DNA from: Niveibacterium microcysteis
GTDB lineage: Bacteria > Pseudomonadota > Gammaproteobacteria > Burkholderiales > Rhodocyclaceae
Length of the DNA stretch: 64,000 nucleotides
Assembly: GCF_017161445.1 (NCBI RefSeq)
Contig: NZ_CP071060.1
Location: 1,054,001-1,118,000, forward strand
Direction of reading: 5' to 3'
In this document: positions 16,768 to 26,415 of the stretch, one piece after another
Position numbering within the stretch: the first letter of the stretch is position 1
Layout of the letters: every line of letters starts with the position of its first letter
Notes under the pieces: model-generated
Told to the model about the DNA's origin: nothing
The model's input: the letters and a program-made list of their open reading frames with translations, nothing else
The model's database searches: none
Program-made: the position numbers and the translations under genes

Positions 16768-17742
16768 ATGTCGATGGCAATTCGCATTCCCCGCCATGGT
16801 GGCCCTGAAGTGCTCGAATGGCAGGCTGTGGATGTCGCGCCGCCCGCTGCGGGTGAGGCTCAGGTCCGTCATCACGCGGTTGGACTGAACTACATCGACG
16901 TCTATCACCGCAATGGCCTCTATCCCCTGACGCTCCCGAGCGGCATCGGTGTTGAGGGCGCCGGCGAAGTGGTGGCCGTAGGGCCTGGCGTGGTCGATGT
17001 CGCGGTCGGCGATCGCGTTGCCTATGCTGGCGGGCCAGTCGGAGCCTACGCGCAGGTCCGCAATCTGCCGGCGGACCGCCTGGTGCGCCTGCCGGATGCG
17101 ATTTCGTTTGAAACCGGCGCGGCGATGATGCTGCAAGGGCTGACCGCGCAATACCTGTTGCGACGCACCTACCGCGTTCAGGCCGGCGACACGATCCTCG
17201 TGCATGCCGCCGCAGGCGGGGTTGGCTTGATCCTGTGCCAGTGGGCGAAGGCGCTTGGCGCAACGGTGATCGGCACAGTTGGGTCCGACGAAAAAGCCGC
17301 GCTCGCCCAAGCGCATGGCTGTGACCATGCGATTATCTATACGCGTGAGCGTTTTGCCGACCAGGTGAAAGCAATCACCGGCGGTGCCGGTGTGGCCGTC
17401 GTCTATGACTCGATCGGCAAAGATACTTTCATGGATTCGCTCGCCTGCCTGCGTCCGCTGGGCACGATGGTGACCTACGGCAATGCCACGGGGCCGGTGC
17501 CGCCGCTCGATCTTGGCCTGCTGGCAAAAATGGGTTCGCTGTACGTGACGCGACCGACGCTTTTCACTTACACCGCGAAACGATCAGACCTGCTCGCGAT
17601 GTCGGCGGAGCTGTTCGAGGTAGTGCAGAATGGCACCGTGAAAATCGAGATCCGCCAGCGCTATCCGCTTTCGGACGCTGCGCAGGCGCATCGCGATCTT
17701 GAAGCACGCCGGACGACTGGCTCGACAATCTTGCTGCCCTGA
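16768..17742 (+). CDS. NADPH:quinone oxidoreductase, zinc-independent MDR family
   Basis: This is a 324-aa medium-chain dehydrogenase/reductase of the QorA type. The N-terminal GroES-like part has LNYIDVYHRNGLYP and VGDRVAYAG, and the Rossmann part has ILVHAAAGGVGLILCQWAKALGA. The zinc ligands of alcohol dehydrogenases are absent, as expected for quinone reductases, which make one-electron or two-electron reductions of quinones with NADPH. The ATG at 16768 has AAGGAG 6 bases upstream. It lies about 50 bases after maeB and 13 bases before a small secreted protein gene, so the three may be cotranscribed. Confidence 0.9.
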   Translation: MSMAIRIPRHGGPEVLEWQAVDVAPPAAGEAQVRHHAVGLNYIDVYHRNGLYPLTLPSGIGVEGAGEVVAVGPGVVDVAVGDRVAYAGGPVGAYAQVRNLPADRLVRLPDAISFETGAAMMLQGLTAQYLLRRTYRVQAGDTILVHAAAGGVGLILCQWAKALGATVIGTVGSDEKAALAQAHGCDHAIIYTRERFADQVKAITGGAGVAVVYDSIGKDTFMDSLACLRPLGTMVTYGNATGPVPPLDLGLLAKMGSLYVTRPTLFTYTAKRSDLLAMSAELFEVVQNGTVKIEIRQRYPLSDAAQAHRDLEARRTTGSTILLP

Positions 17743-17755
17743 TCCTCTGCTGCCC

Positions 17756-18124
17756 ATGCGAAACCTGTTCTATCGCCTGATCCTTGTCGTCGCGGCCTTT
17801 GCTGCGACGGCGCGCGCGGCCGAAGTGCCACCGGAGGCGCCGTTTACGCCGGCCCAGGCGGCATTCTTCAAGGCTGAAACACGCAAGGCCGATGACCGTT
17901 TCGTGCGCGACGTTGCGCGGATAACTGGCAGTTCCGAGGCCTCGATCCGCAAGGTGATGCCAGCCGAAGGCCGCATTTCGAACCCCGCTGTGCGGGTCGT
18001 GACCACGCTCGAGCATCAGCGTGGCGCCGAGTTCCCGGAGGCGATCCGCGCCCAGGTTGACGCCGCGGAGGCCGAGCGGCGCAAGGCTGTGGCCGCCGCG
18101 CGCGAAGCAGCGCGCCTGCGCTAA
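17756..18124 (+). CDS. Small secreted protein of unknown function
   Basis: This 122-aa protein has a strong signal peptide (MRNLFYRLILVVAAFAATARA, cleavage after ARA). The mature part is charged and predicted helical, ending in an Ala/Arg/Glu-rich coiled-coil-like tail (DAAEAERRKAVAAAREAARLR). I do not recognise the family. A segment ITGSSEASIRKVMPAEGRISNP suggests a compact helical domain. It starts 13 bases after the quinone oxidoreductase stop with only a weak ribosome site, so it may depend on coupling to that gene. A periplasmic location is likely. Confidence 0.7.
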   Translation: MRNLFYRLILVVAAFAATARAAEVPPEAPFTPAQAAFFKAETRKADDRFVRDVARITGSSEASIRKVMPAEGRISNPAVRVVTTLEHQRGAEFPEAIRAQVDAAEAERRKAVAAAREAARLR

Positions 18125-18157
18125 GGCGGATCAGGCGGCTGAGCTGCGCCGCGGGCG

Positions 18158-19069
18158 CTAGTCCTCAATCCGCTGCAGCAGCGCTGCGCAGCCGGGCTCC
18201 AGCAGACGCTCGACGAACCAGTCGAGCGCTCGCCCGCGCTGGTTCGACTGCCAAGCAAGCCAGAGCGGCGCGATGGGCTTTGGGGCGTCGAGTTTCTTGA
18301 TCTTCAACCGCCCCGCTGCGGCCTCTCTTTCAGCCAGCGCTATCGGCAGGTGGCCAACGCCCAGGCCGATACGCTGTGCTGCCGCTTTGGCCGCAATATC
18401 CGGCACCGTCAGCGTGTCTTGTCCGTCGAGCAGCCCAGCGGTGCGAGCGACCAACTGACGCGAGGTGTCCGCCACGACGATTGCCCGGTATTGGCGAGCC
18501 AGGTCGGCCGGGATCGGCTCCGGTGCATCGGCCAGCGGGTGGTGGGGCGCCACGCAGAAGGCAAACTCCAGCGTGCCCCAGCTGCGGGTGGCGTAGCTGG
18601 CACCCGGTGGCGGATCGCCGACGGCGCCGATCACCAGATCAGCCCGCCCGGTTGCCAGGGAATCCCAGGTGCCGCCAAGCACTTCGTACATCAGCTTGAG
18701 GCGGGTGCCGCCATAGTTAGCGTAGAACTCCGCGATGATCGGGTTCAAGGCGGCGGCGTCCAGCGCGCCTTCGATCGCGATACGCAACTCGGATTCCCAC
18801 CCGGTGGCAATCCGCCGGGCGCGGCATTCAAGATCGCCTGCGGCTCGCAGCAACGCCCGGCCATCGTCGAGCAAGGTCCGCCCGGCGGCCGTCAGCACGG
18901 CGCGACGCCCGACTTTCTGGAACAGCTCGAAGCCGAGATCCTCTTCGAGTTTTCTGACGGCGTGGGTCAGCGCGGAAGGCACGCGATGCAGCGCGTCCGC
19001 AGCGGCGGCGAAACTGCCGCGTGCTTCGATCGCGTCCAGCATGGCCAGCGCTTCAAGCGAAATCTTCAT
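18158..19069 (-). CDS. LysR-family transcriptional regulator
   Basis: This 303-aa regulator has an N-terminal winged helix-turn-helix (residues about 1-60: LEALAMLDAIEARGSFAAAADALHRVPSALTHAVRKLEEDLG) and a C-terminal LysR substrate-binding domain. The HTH carries the variant RVPSALTHAVRKLE in the recognition region, typical of the YafC/DsdC-like branch. It is divergent from the CoA-transferase gene at 19248, with a 178-base gap, so that gene is its probable target. The ligand is unknown. Confidence 0.9.
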   Translation of the reverse strand: MKISLEALAMLDAIEARGSFAAAADALHRVPSALTHAVRKLEEDLGFELFQKVGRRAVLTAAGRTLLDDGRALLRAAGDLECRARRIATGWESELRIAIEGALDAAALNPIIAEFYANYGGTRLKLMYEVLGGTWDSLATGRADLVIGAVGDPPPGASYATRSWGTLEFAFCVAPHHPLADAPEPIPADLARQYRAIVVADTSRQLVARTAGLLDGQDTLTVPDIAAKAAAQRIGLGVGHLPIALAEREAAAGRLKIKKLDAPKPIAPLWLAWQSNQRGRALDWFVERLLEPGCAALLQRIED

Positions 19070-19247
19070 GTGGGGTTCCCGGTTGGCCGTGCGCGCGAGA
19101 TGTCTGGCGTCGATTCTAGGCGAGCAGTGGGCCGTGACGCACGCTCGCCGCGCCGGCTAAGATGCCGGCCCGTTCTGTCTCGGCGCTCGCCATGCATATC
19201 GTTGCCACAAGCCTCAAACAATCGGTCCTGCGTTCGGAGTGCCGGAA

Positions 19248-20441
19248 ATGAGCCAGAAACCGTTGCAGGGCGTGAAGGTGGTCGAGTTCGGCACGCTGAT
19301 CGCTGGGCCTTTCTGTGCACGGGTGCTGGCCGAATTCGGCGCCGAGGTCATCAAGGTGGAGTCGCCGGACGGCGGCGATCCGCTGCGGCAGTGGCGCAAG
19401 CTGCACGAGGGCACCTCGCTCTGGTGGTATGTGCAGGCGCGCAACAAGAAGTCGGTGACCCTGAATCTGAAGCATCCGGATGGCGTCGCGCTGGCGCGCA
19501 AACTCTGCGCGAATGCCGACATCGTGATCGAGAACTTCCGTCCGGGCGTGATGGAGAAGCTCGGTCTCGGCTGGGAGGTGCTGTCGGCGGACAACCCCGG
19601 CCTGGTCATGGTGCGGCTGTCAGGTTTCGGCCAGACGGGCCCGATGGCGCAGCAGCCAGGCTTTGGCGCAATCGGCGAATCGATGGGCGGGTTGCGCTTT
19701 GTCACCGGCTTTCCGGATCGGCCGCCGGTCAAGTCTGGCATCTCGATCGGCGATTCGATTGCAGGCCTTTGGGGCGCGATCGGCGCCTTGATGGCGTTGC
19801 GGCATCGTGAGGTGAATGGCGGACGCGGCCAGGTTGTGGACGTCGCGCTCTACGAAGCAGTGTTCGCGATGATGGAAAGCCTGCTTCCCGAGTACTCGAT
19901 GGGCGGCCATGTGCGGGAACGCACCGGCAACATCATGCCCGGCATCACCCCGTCGAACACCCATACCACGCGCGATGGCGAGCACGTCGTGGTGGGCGGG
20001 AACGGCGACGCCATCTTCAAACGCCTGATGTTGGCGATCGGGCGCAGCGATCTGGCCGAGGATCCGGCGCTGGCCGGCAACGCAGGGCGCAGCGCGAGGG
20101 CCGACGAAATCTATGCCGCGATCGACGCCTGGGTCGGCGCACACGATGTCGGCGACGTGCTGGACGTTCTGAAGCGGGCCGACGTGCCGGCGACCAAGGT
20201 CTATTCGATTGCCGACATCTTCCGCGACGCACAATACGCCGCCCGCGGCATGCTGGAGGAGGCGGCCTTGCCCGACGGCGCGGCGTTCCATGTGCCGGGT
20301 GTGGTGCCGCGGCTGACCGAGTCCCCCGGCGCGACCGATTGGCTCGGGCCGCGGCTCGGCGAGCATACCGACAGTGTGCTGGCGGCCCTCGGTCTGGGGG
20401 CTGAAAACATCGCCGCGTTGCGCGAATCCGGCGCCATCTGA
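19248..20441 (+). CDS. CaiB/BaiF family CoA-transferase
   Basis: This is a class III CoA-transferase of 397 aa that moves CoA between carboxylic acids. Family hallmarks are VVEFGTLIAGPFCARVLAEFGAEVIKVE near the N terminus, KKSVTLNLKHPDG, and the segment ISIGDSIAG carrying the catalytic aspartate. GGQVVDVALYE-type and MPGITPSNTHTTRDGEHVVVGGN-type motifs follow. The ATG at 19248 has GGAG 8 bases upstream and is preferred over a GTG at 19239. It is divergent from a LysR gene. Substrates cannot be read from sequence, and no acyl-CoA dehydrogenase or hydratase adjoins it. Confidence 0.9.
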   Translation: MSQKPLQGVKVVEFGTLIAGPFCARVLAEFGAEVIKVESPDGGDPLRQWRKLHEGTSLWWYVQARNKKSVTLNLKHPDGVALARKLCANADIVIENFRPGVMEKLGLGWEVLSADNPGLVMVRLSGFGQTGPMAQQPGFGAIGESMGGLRFVTGFPDRPPVKSGISIGDSIAGLWGAIGALMALRHREVNGGRGQVVDVALYEAVFAMMESLLPEYSMGGHVRERTGNIMPGITPSNTHTTRDGEHVVVGGNGDAIFKRLMLAIGRSDLAEDPALAGNAGRSARADEIYAAIDAWVGAHDVGDVLDVLKRADVPATKVYSIADIFRDAQYAARGMLEEAALPDGAAFHVPGVVPRLTESPGATDWLGPRLGEHTDSVLAALGLGAENIAALRESGAI

Positions 20442-20497
20442 GCCGCTCTGCACCTGCAAGCGCGTCGGCGGGCTTCTAATAGGGGGTGCCGCTCCGG

Positions 20498-20503
20498 TAT
20501 AAT
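20498..20503 (+). promoter_or_regulatory. -10 element upstream of petABC
   Basis: A consensus TATAAT lies 59 bases before the petA ATG. The region 17 bases further upstream (TCTAAT) is a poor -35, so an activator or an extended -10 may be needed. Confidence 0.5.
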
Positions 20504-20561
20504 CCCGCGGTTTTTCTGCGGTTTTTGTGCTTTCGGGACGTATCACCGGGGATAGAGGGTC

Positions 20562-21158
20562 ATGAGCGACGACAAAAATACGGACAACGGCCGGAGAACA
20601 CTGGTCATTGCCACGGCTGCGGTCGGTGGCGGTGCAGTGGCCGGCGCGGCGGTGCCATTTCTGGCCAGCCTTTCGCCGTCCGAACGAGCCAAGGCGGCGG
20701 GGGCGCCCGTCGAGGCTGACATCAGCAAGCTGCAGCCGGGCGAGATGATGACTGTGGAATGGCGCGGCAAGCCGGTCTGGATTCTGCGCCGCACCAAGGA
20801 ACAGCTGGCTTCGCTGGCGGCAGTGAAGGGCGAGGTGGCGGATCCGGATTCCGCACGCTCCGAGCAGCCCGAGTACTGCAAGAACACGTATCGCTCGATC
20901 AAGGACGAGTACCTCGTCACGATCGGCATCTGCACCCACCTCGGCTGCTCGCCGAGTTCCAAGTTCCAGCCCGGCGCCGAGAGCGGCATGGGCGCGGACT
21001 GGAAGGGCGGCTTCCTTTGCCCCTGCCACGGCTCGACGTTCGACCTCGCGGGCCGCGTGTTCAAGAACAAGCCGGCGCCGGACAATCTGCCGATCCCGCC
21101 GCACAAGTACCTCGCCGACACCAAGCTGCTGATCGGCGACGACAGCAAGGGGGCCTAA
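20562..21158 (+). CDS. petA: Ubiquinol-cytochrome c reductase Rieske iron-sulfur subunit
   Basis: The protein is the Rieske [2Fe-2S] subunit of the cytochrome bc1 complex, passing electrons from ubiquinol to cytochrome c1. It is 198 aa. A Tat-type N-terminal anchor (NGRRTLVIATAAVGGGAVAGAAVPF) has arginines before the hydrophobic stretch. The cluster-binding boxes CTHLGC and CPCHGS are at about residues 125-130 and 148-153. It is the first gene of petABC, with only 3 bases to petB. Confidence 0.97.
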   Translation: MSDDKNTDNGRRTLVIATAAVGGGAVAGAAVPFLASLSPSERAKAAGAPVEADISKLQPGEMMTVEWRGKPVWILRRTKEQLASLAAVKGEVADPDSARSEQPEYCKNTYRSIKDEYLVTIGICTHLGCSPSSKFQPGAESGMGADWKGGFLCPCHGSTFDLAGRVFKNKPAPDNLPIPPHKYLADTKLLIGDDSKGA

Positions 21159-21161
21159 GCC

Positions 21162-22544
21162 ATGACGACCAAGTCGCAGGCACTATTGAACTGGATCGAC
21201 GAGCGCTTCCCGCTTACGTCGACCTACAAGGCCCACCTGGCCGAATACTACGCACCGAAGAACTTCAACTTCTGGTACTTCTTTGGCTCCCTGGCCCTGC
21301 TGGTGCTGGTGATCCAGATCGTGACCGGCATCTTCCTGGTCATGCACTACAAGCCGGATGCGTCGCTGAATGCGGCCGGCGTGCCGGTGGCCTTCGCCAG
21401 CGTCGAGTACATCATGCGCGACGTGCCGGGCGGCTGGATCATCCGCTACATGCACTCGACCGGCGCTTCGGCGTTCTTCATCGTCGTGTACATGCACATG
21501 TTCCGCGGCCTGCTTTACGGTTCCTACCGCAAGCCGCGCGAGCTGGTGTGGATCTTCGGCGCGTTGATCTTCCTGTGCCTGATGGCCGAAGCCTTCATGG
21601 GCTACCTGCTGCCGTGGGGCCAGATGTCGTTCTGGGGCGCGCAGGTGATCGTGAACCTGTTCTCCGCGATTCCGCTGATCGGGCCGGACCTGTCCGTGTT
21701 CATCCGTGGTGACTACGTGGTGAGCGACGCGACGCTGAACCGCTTCTTCTCCTTCCACGTCATTGCGGTGCCGCTGGTGCTGCTGGGTCTGGTGGCTGCT
21801 CACCTCGTTGCGTTGCACGAAGTCGGCTCGAACAACCCGGACGGGGTCGAGATCAAGAAGAAGAAGGACGCCAACGGCATTCCGCTCGACGGCATCCCGT
21901 TCCACCCGTACTACACGGTGAAGGACATCTTCGGTGTCGCGGTCTTCCTGATCGTGTTCTCCGCGATCATCTTCTTCGCACCGGAAGGCGGCGGCTACTT
22001 CCTGGAGTTCAACAACTTCATCCCGGCCGATCCGCTGAAGACTCCGCCGCATATCGCGCCGGTCTGGTACTTCACGCCGTTCTATTCGATCCTGCGTGCG
22101 GTGACCTCTGACTTCCTGATCGTGCTGCAAGCGGGTGTTGCGGCGATCTGGGTGTGGGCGCTGCTGCGCGCACCGGTGCTGGGCAAGGCCATCGCCACTG
22201 CGGTCGCCGTGATCGTGATTCCGGGCATGTTCTTCATCGACGCCAAGTTCTGGGGCGTTGTGATGATGGGTGCCGGTGTCGTGGTGCTCGCCTTCCTCCC
22301 CTGGCTCGATCAGAGCCCGGTCAAGTCGATCCGCTACAAGGGCGCGCTGACGAAGCTTGCGATCGCGATCTTCGTCGTGGCCTTCGTGATCCTGGGGTAC
22401 CTGGGCGTACTGCCCCCGACCCCGGGTCGTAACCTGACGGCCCAGATCTGCACGGTGATCTACTTCCTGTTCTTCGCGCTGATGCCGATCTACTCGAAGC
22501 TGGACAAGACCAAACCGGAACCGGAAAGGGTGACCTGGAAATGA
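21162..22544 (+). CDS. petB: Cytochrome b subunit of the bc1 complex
   Basis: Cytochrome b (460 aa) carries the two b hemes and both quinone sites of complex III. Haem-ligand regions are seen at HSTGASAFFIVVYMHMFRG (about residues 99-117) and in the fourth helix at FHVIAVPLVLLGLVAAHLVALHE (about 200-222). The Qo-site motif appears as APVWYFTPFYSILRA (PEWY replaced by PVWY). This variant is common in proteobacteria. The stop overlaps the petC start as ATGA. Confidence 0.97.
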   Translation: MTTKSQALLNWIDERFPLTSTYKAHLAEYYAPKNFNFWYFFGSLALLVLVIQIVTGIFLVMHYKPDASLNAAGVPVAFASVEYIMRDVPGGWIIRYMHSTGASAFFIVVYMHMFRGLLYGSYRKPRELVWIFGALIFLCLMAEAFMGYLLPWGQMSFWGAQVIVNLFSAIPLIGPDLSVFIRGDYVVSDATLNRFFSFHVIAVPLVLLGLVAAHLVALHEVGSNNPDGVEIKKKKDANGIPLDGIPFHPYYTVKDIFGVAVFLIVFSAIIFFAPEGGGYFLEFNNFIPADPLKTPPHIAPVWYFTPFYSILRAVTSDFLIVLQAGVAAIWVWALLRAPVLGKAIATAVAVIVIPGMFFIDAKFWGVVMMGAGVVVLAFLPWLDQSPVKSIRYKGALTKLAIAIFVVAFVILGYLGVLPPTPGRNLTAQICTVIYFLFFALMPIYSKLDKTKPEPERVTWK

Positions 22545-23308
22545 GCCGCACGATGAAATTCCTGCGCACGCTGGCGGTTGCCGCCTTCGCCGCGCCGCTG
22601 GCGTCTTTCGCGAGCGGCCCCGAGCTGCACCTGGACAAGGCGCCGGTCAGCTTTGAAAACAAGTCGCTGCAAAACGGCGCGAAGCTGTTCGTCAACTACT
22701 GCTTGAACTGCCACGGTGCGAGCTATCTGCGTTACAACCGGCTCAAGGACATCGGGCTGACCGAGGACCAGATCCGCGACAACCTGATGTTCACCGCCGA
22801 CAAGGTGGGCGAGCAGATGAAGGTTGCGCTGCAACGTGACGAAGCGAAGCAGTGGTTTGGCGTTGCGCCGCCGGACCTGACCGTTATCGCCCGTGCCCGT
22901 GCATCTGAGTTTGGCAGCGGCGCTGATTGGCTCTATACCTACCTGCGCAGCTTCTACCACGACGAGAAACGCCCGACGGGCTGGAACAACGTGGTGTTCG
23001 AGAACGTCGGCATGCCTCATGTGCTGTGGGAGCTGCAGGGCGAGCAGGTCGCGAAATTCGCCGAGAAAGACGACGGGCACGGCAACAAGACGAAGCACTT
23101 TGAAGGCTTCGAACTGGTCAAGCCGGGCAAGATGGACAAGGCGCAGTTCGACCAGAACGTGGCCGACCTCGTGTCCTTCATCGTCTGGATGGGCGAGCCG
23201 GCCCAGCAGACGCGCAAGCAGATCGGCTTCTTCGTGATTGCCGTCCTGTCCTTGCTCGCTCTGGTGTCCTTCCTGCTCAAGAAGGCCTACTGGAAAGACG
23301 TTCACTAA
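22541..23308 (+). CDS. petC: Cytochrome c1
   Basis: Cytochrome c1 (255 aa) accepts electrons from the Rieske protein and reduces soluble c-type cytochromes. The signal peptide is at the N terminus (FLRTLAVAAFAAPLASFA). The single haem c motif CLNCHG is at about residues 52-57, and the Met ligand region is near FENVGMPHVLWE. A C-terminal anchor (IGFFVIAVLSLLALVSFLL) precedes KKAYWKDVH. It overlaps petB by 4 bases. Confidence 0.97.
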   Translation: MSRTMKFLRTLAVAAFAAPLASFASGPELHLDKAPVSFENKSLQNGAKLFVNYCLNCHGASYLRYNRLKDIGLTEDQIRDNLMFTADKVGEQMKVALQRDEAKQWFGVAPPDLTVIARARASEFGSGADWLYTYLRSFYHDEKRPTGWNNVVFENVGMPHVLWELQGEQVAKFAEKDDGHGNKTKHFEGFELVKPGKMDKAQFDQNVADLVSFIVWMGEPAQQTRKQIGFFVIAVLSLLALVSFLLKKAYWKDVH

Positions 23309-23353
23309 ACCAGCCAGAGGCGGCGGGCTCGCGCCTGCCGTTACGCTGTGCGA

Positions 23354-23381
23354 ACGACGCGCCGCCTGTGCGGCGCGTCGT
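23354..23381 (+). terminator. Hairpin terminator after petABC
   Basis: A perfect 12-bp stem (ACGACGCGCCGC / GCGGCGCGTCGT) with a CTGT loop is followed by CCATTTCT. The T-run is weak, so termination may be partial with read-through to sspA. Confidence 0.65.
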
Positions 23382-23419
23382 CCATTTCTGATTTAACTAC
23401 TTCGCGGGGATTGCCTACG

Positions 23420-24016
23420 ATGATGAACCTGTACTCCGGTACGACGGACCCCTTCAGCCACCGCTGCCGGATCGTGCTCTACGAAAAGGGCATGGACTTC
23501 CAGGTTATCGACGTCGACCTGTTCAACAAGCCCGAGGACATTGCGGTTATCAATCCGTACAACCGCGTGCCTGTGCTGGTCGATCGCGATCTGGTGCTCT
23601 ATGAGCCGAACATCATCAACGAATACATCGACGAGCGCTTTCCGCATCCGCAGCTGATGCCGGCCGACCCGATCATGCGTGCCAAGGCGCGTCAGCTGCT
23701 GCACTCGCTCGAGCAGGAACTCTTCTCCCACATCGAAGCGCTGGAAAAGAACGCCAAGGGTGTCGAGAAGAACCGCGCCCTCGTTCGCGATCAGCTGGTG
23801 CAACTCGCTCCGATGTTCGTGAAGCAGAAGTTCATGCTGGGCGAAGAGTTCTCGATGCTCGACGTGGCGATCGCCCCGTTGCTGTGGCGCCTTGAGCACT
23901 ACGGCATCGACCTGCCGAAGACCGCTGCGCCGCTGGCGAAGTACGCCGAGCGCGTGTTCTCCCGCCAGGGCTTCATTGACGCATTGACGCCGTCCGAGCG
24001 CGCGATGCGCCGGTAA
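23420..24016 (+). CDS. sspA: Stringent starvation protein A
   Basis: SspA is a glutathione-S-transferase-fold protein that binds RNA polymerase and alters sigma70 promoter use during starvation. The 198-aa protein begins MMNLYSGTTDPFSHRCRIVLYEKGMDF, with the thioredoxin-like N-terminal domain and the helical C-terminal domain (LMPADPIMRAKARQLLHSLE). It lacks the catalytic residues of active GSTs, as usual. The position between petC and sspB is the normal betaproteobacterial arrangement. ATG codons at 23420 and 23423 are equally possible starts. Confidence 0.95.
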   Translation: MMNLYSGTTDPFSHRCRIVLYEKGMDFQVIDVDLFNKPEDIAVINPYNRVPVLVDRDLVLYEPNIINEYIDERFPHPQLMPADPIMRAKARQLLHSLEQELFSHIEALEKNAKGVEKNRALVRDQLVQLAPMFVKQKFMLGEEFSMLDVAIAPLLWRLEHYGIDLPKTAAPLAKYAERVFSRQGFIDALTPSERAMRR

Positions 24017-24160
24017 CACCTGTCGCGCGGCGCCTGGCGCCCGCAGCTGCGTTCGGGGATGCGCCCAGGGTCGTATTGGCTCTTGGGCTCCCCGTTTGGC
24101 GGCGCGCGCTGATTGCCGAAATGCGTCGATTGCGTCCTTGTTTGTCGATGAGCAGCTGAA

Positions 24161-24613
24161 ATGAGCAACATTCCGTCCACCAAGCCTTACCTGGTTCGCG
24201 CGCTGTACGAGTGGTGCGTCGATGCCGGTTTCACACCGCATGTTGCGGTCGTCGTTGATGACACCGTGCGGGTGCCGAGAGCGTTCGTGCGTGACGGGCA
24301 GATCGTGCTGAACATCGCACCGGACGCGACCCACCAGTTCAATCTGGATAACGAAGCCCTGAGCTGTCAGGCGCGATTTGGTGGGGTGGCGCAGATGCTT
24401 TACGTGCCGATCGCTAATATCGCGGCCATCTATGCACGTGAGAACGGGCAGGGCATGGCGTTTGAAGTCGAACCCAAGCTCGACGGCGCGGCCACGGCGG
24501 CGCCGGTGAATAGCGAGCCGGCAGCGGTGCCCGCGCCGGCAGAATCTGCGGACAGCGATGATTCGCCGACACCACCCGAAGGCGGGCGCCCGCATCTGAG
24601 GGTGATCAAGTAA
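24161..24613 (+). CDS. sspB: ClpXP protease specificity-enhancing factor SspB
   Basis: SspB tethers ssrA-tagged and other substrates to ClpX for degradation. The 150-aa protein has the conserved adaptor domain (about residues 5-110: KPYLVRALYEWCVDAGFTPHVAV, FNLDNEALSCQARFGG, VPIANIAAIYARENGQGM). A flexible Pro/Ala/Ser-rich linker then leads to a C-terminal ClpX-binding tail, GGRPHLRVIK, which matches the known XB motif. It lies 144 bases after sspA. Confidence 0.96.
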   Translation: MSNIPSTKPYLVRALYEWCVDAGFTPHVAVVVDDTVRVPRAFVRDGQIVLNIAPDATHQFNLDNEALSCQARFGGVAQMLYVPIANIAAIYARENGQGMAFEVEPKLDGAATAAPVNSEPAAVPAPAESADSDDSPTPPEGGRPHLRVIK

Positions 24614-24617
24614 AGCA

Positions 24618-24639
24618 AAGCGGCCCGATCGGGCCGCTT
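24618..24639. terminator. Terminator after sspB
   Basis: AAGCGGCCCGATCGGGCCGCTT forms a strong stem and is followed by CTGTTTTG on the + strand. It lies between convergent sspB and the chemoreceptor gene and may also serve the latter. Confidence 0.85.
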
Positions 24640-24661
24640 CTGTTTTGTGCTGCGAGTCGCT

Positions 24662-26299
24662 TCAGACCTTGAAGCGCGCCGCTTCGTCCTCCAGCCGCTG
24701 GGCAAGCGCGCTGAGCTGCCCGGCATTGCCTCCGATCTGGTGCACCCCGGAGGTGTTTTCTTCGCACATATGCGCGATGCGCTCCACCTGCTGCGCGATC
24801 AGCTGGCTCGCCGTGGATTGTTCGGCCAGCGCTTCCGTGATGCGTGAGGCTGCCATGCTGGACCGGGTTGCTGCATCTTCGATCGAGCCGATCGCGGCGT
24901 CCGCCTCACCGGTTCGGGTGCGCTGCAGCCGGACGTTCTCGACGACCGCGTTGATGTCGGCCACCGCGCGCGAGGTGCTTGCCTGGATCTTCTGCACCAG
25001 GCCGCTGATTTCCTGCGTCGAATGGGCGGTCTTTTCGGCGAGTTTGCGGACCTCGTCGGCTACCACGGCGAAACCCCGGCCCTGTTCGCCCGCGCGTGCC
25101 GCCTCAATCGCGGCATTGAGGGCCAGCAGGTTGGTCTGGTCCGCGATTTCCTTGACGGTGTTGACGATGCCGCTGATGGCTTCGGACTGGGCGCCGAGGT
25201 CGTCCAGCGTGTGGGCGGTTTCTTCGACACGTGTCGCGATGGCGCCCATCTCCGCGGCGGTGGCGCCGATCAGTTCGCGGCCGCGAGCAGACAGTTGATG
25301 CGAGCTCTGCGCGAGGCGCCGAGCTTCTTCTGCCGAATCGCGCACCTGGCTAACGGCGACCGTCAGTTCCTCAATTGCAGCGGCGACGGACGAGGTTGAA
25401 TCGCTCTGGTTGTCGGCGTTCATCGCGAGGTCCGAGAGCGCTTGCGACACGTCGTGCGTCTCGTTGCGCACCTTGCGCGATTCACCATGCAGCGCCGCGA
25501 TCGTTTGCTGGAAGCGCTCGAGCATGGTGTCCAGCGCGCGGCCGCAGTCGGCGATTTCGTCGCCGCCGGTGAGTGCCGCGCGATTGCGCAGGTCCCAGTC
25601 AGTGGCGACGCGCGCCATCACCTGATCGAGCTGGCGGACCGGGATCACGATGGCGCGCGAAATCAGCAGGCTGGCTGCCAGCATCGCTACCAGCGACACC
25701 GCGCCGCCGGCGATCAGCCACAGCGTGGTGCTGGCGATCGCCTGCTCCGACGCCGTCACGCTCGATGCCGCCCGTGCGGTGACTTGCTTCTCAACGGCGG
25801 AGGAGAGTTCCTTGATCGCGGCCGATACTGGGCGATCCATGCCCTTCACGGCGGCATCGACCTTCTTGCCTGTTTCCGGGTCGGCGCCATCGAAGCCTTT
25901 GAGCGCCTCGCGGTACTTCGTGCCTAGCTGCTGATGTTCGGTGAGCACCCGTTCCGCGAGCTTCGGATCCATTCCGAATGCCTGCAGGTCAGCGCCTGCG
26001 CTCTTCAGATGCGCGGCGACCTTTTCCTCTTCCTCACCAAACTGCTTGAGGTACTTGTCGTGCTGGGCGGCGTCGTTGCCGCGGATCAGGATGTTCTTCC
26101 ACTCCTGCACCTGGGTCTTGAAAGCCAGGTTCGCGCCATCGACCTCAAGCAGCAGTCGTGTGGCGACCTTCATCGATCCGAGACTGTGGTGCAGCTGATT
26201 GCCCACCGTGCGGAACTGCCACAGGGCGTAACCGGACAGGAATACGAGGGCTGCAGCGCCGATTGCGGCGAGCAGCAGCAGCTTGTTTCGGAGTGACAT
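24662..26299 (-). CDS. Methyl-accepting chemotaxis protein
   Basis: This is a 545-aa transmembrane chemoreceptor. TM1 spans about residues 7-27, a mostly helical periplasmic sensor domain about 28-186, and TM2 about 188-214. A HAMP domain follows ([25 protein letters not shown]). The cytoplasmic signalling domain has the invariant hairpin tip [36 protein letters not shown]. The sensor domain resembles four-helix bundle receptors, but the ligand is not evident. The start is the ATG at 26299, [21 protein letters not shown]. It lies next to a solute-binding protein gene on the same strand. Confidence 0.95.
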   Translation of the reverse strand: MSLRNKLLLLAAIGAAALVFLSGYALWQFRTVGNQLHHSLGSMKVATRLLLEVDGANLAFKTQVQEWKNILIRGNDAAQHDKYLKQFGEEEEKVAAHLKSAGADLQAFGMDPKLAERVLTEHQQLGTKYREALKGFDGADPETGKKVDAAVKGMDRPVSAAIKELSSAVEKQVTARAASSVTASEQAIASTTLWLIAGGAVSLVAMLAASLLISRAIVIPVRQLDQVMARVATDWDLRNRAALTGGDEIADCGRALDTMLERFQQTIAALHGESRKVRNETHDVSQALSDLAMNADNQSDSTSSVAAAIEELTVAVSQVRDSAEEARRLAQSSHQLSARGRELIGATAAEMGAIATRVEETAHTLDDLGAQSEAISGIVNTVKEIADQTNLLALNAAIEAARAGEQGRGFAVVADEVRKLAEKTAHSTQEISGLVQKIQASTSRAVADINAVVENVRLQRTRTGEADAAIGSIEDAATRSSMAASRITEALAEQSTASQLIAQQVERIAHMCEENTSGVHQIGGNAGQLSALAQRLEDEAARFKV

Positions 26300-26415
26300 T
26301 GCAGCCTCCCTGCATGTCCCGGTTATGGCAGCCCATGCTGCGTGTTCCGGGTAATGCGGGGATTACGGCTGCATTGGTCGGCGACTTGAGCAATGCACCA
26401 TCACGGCGCATTGCC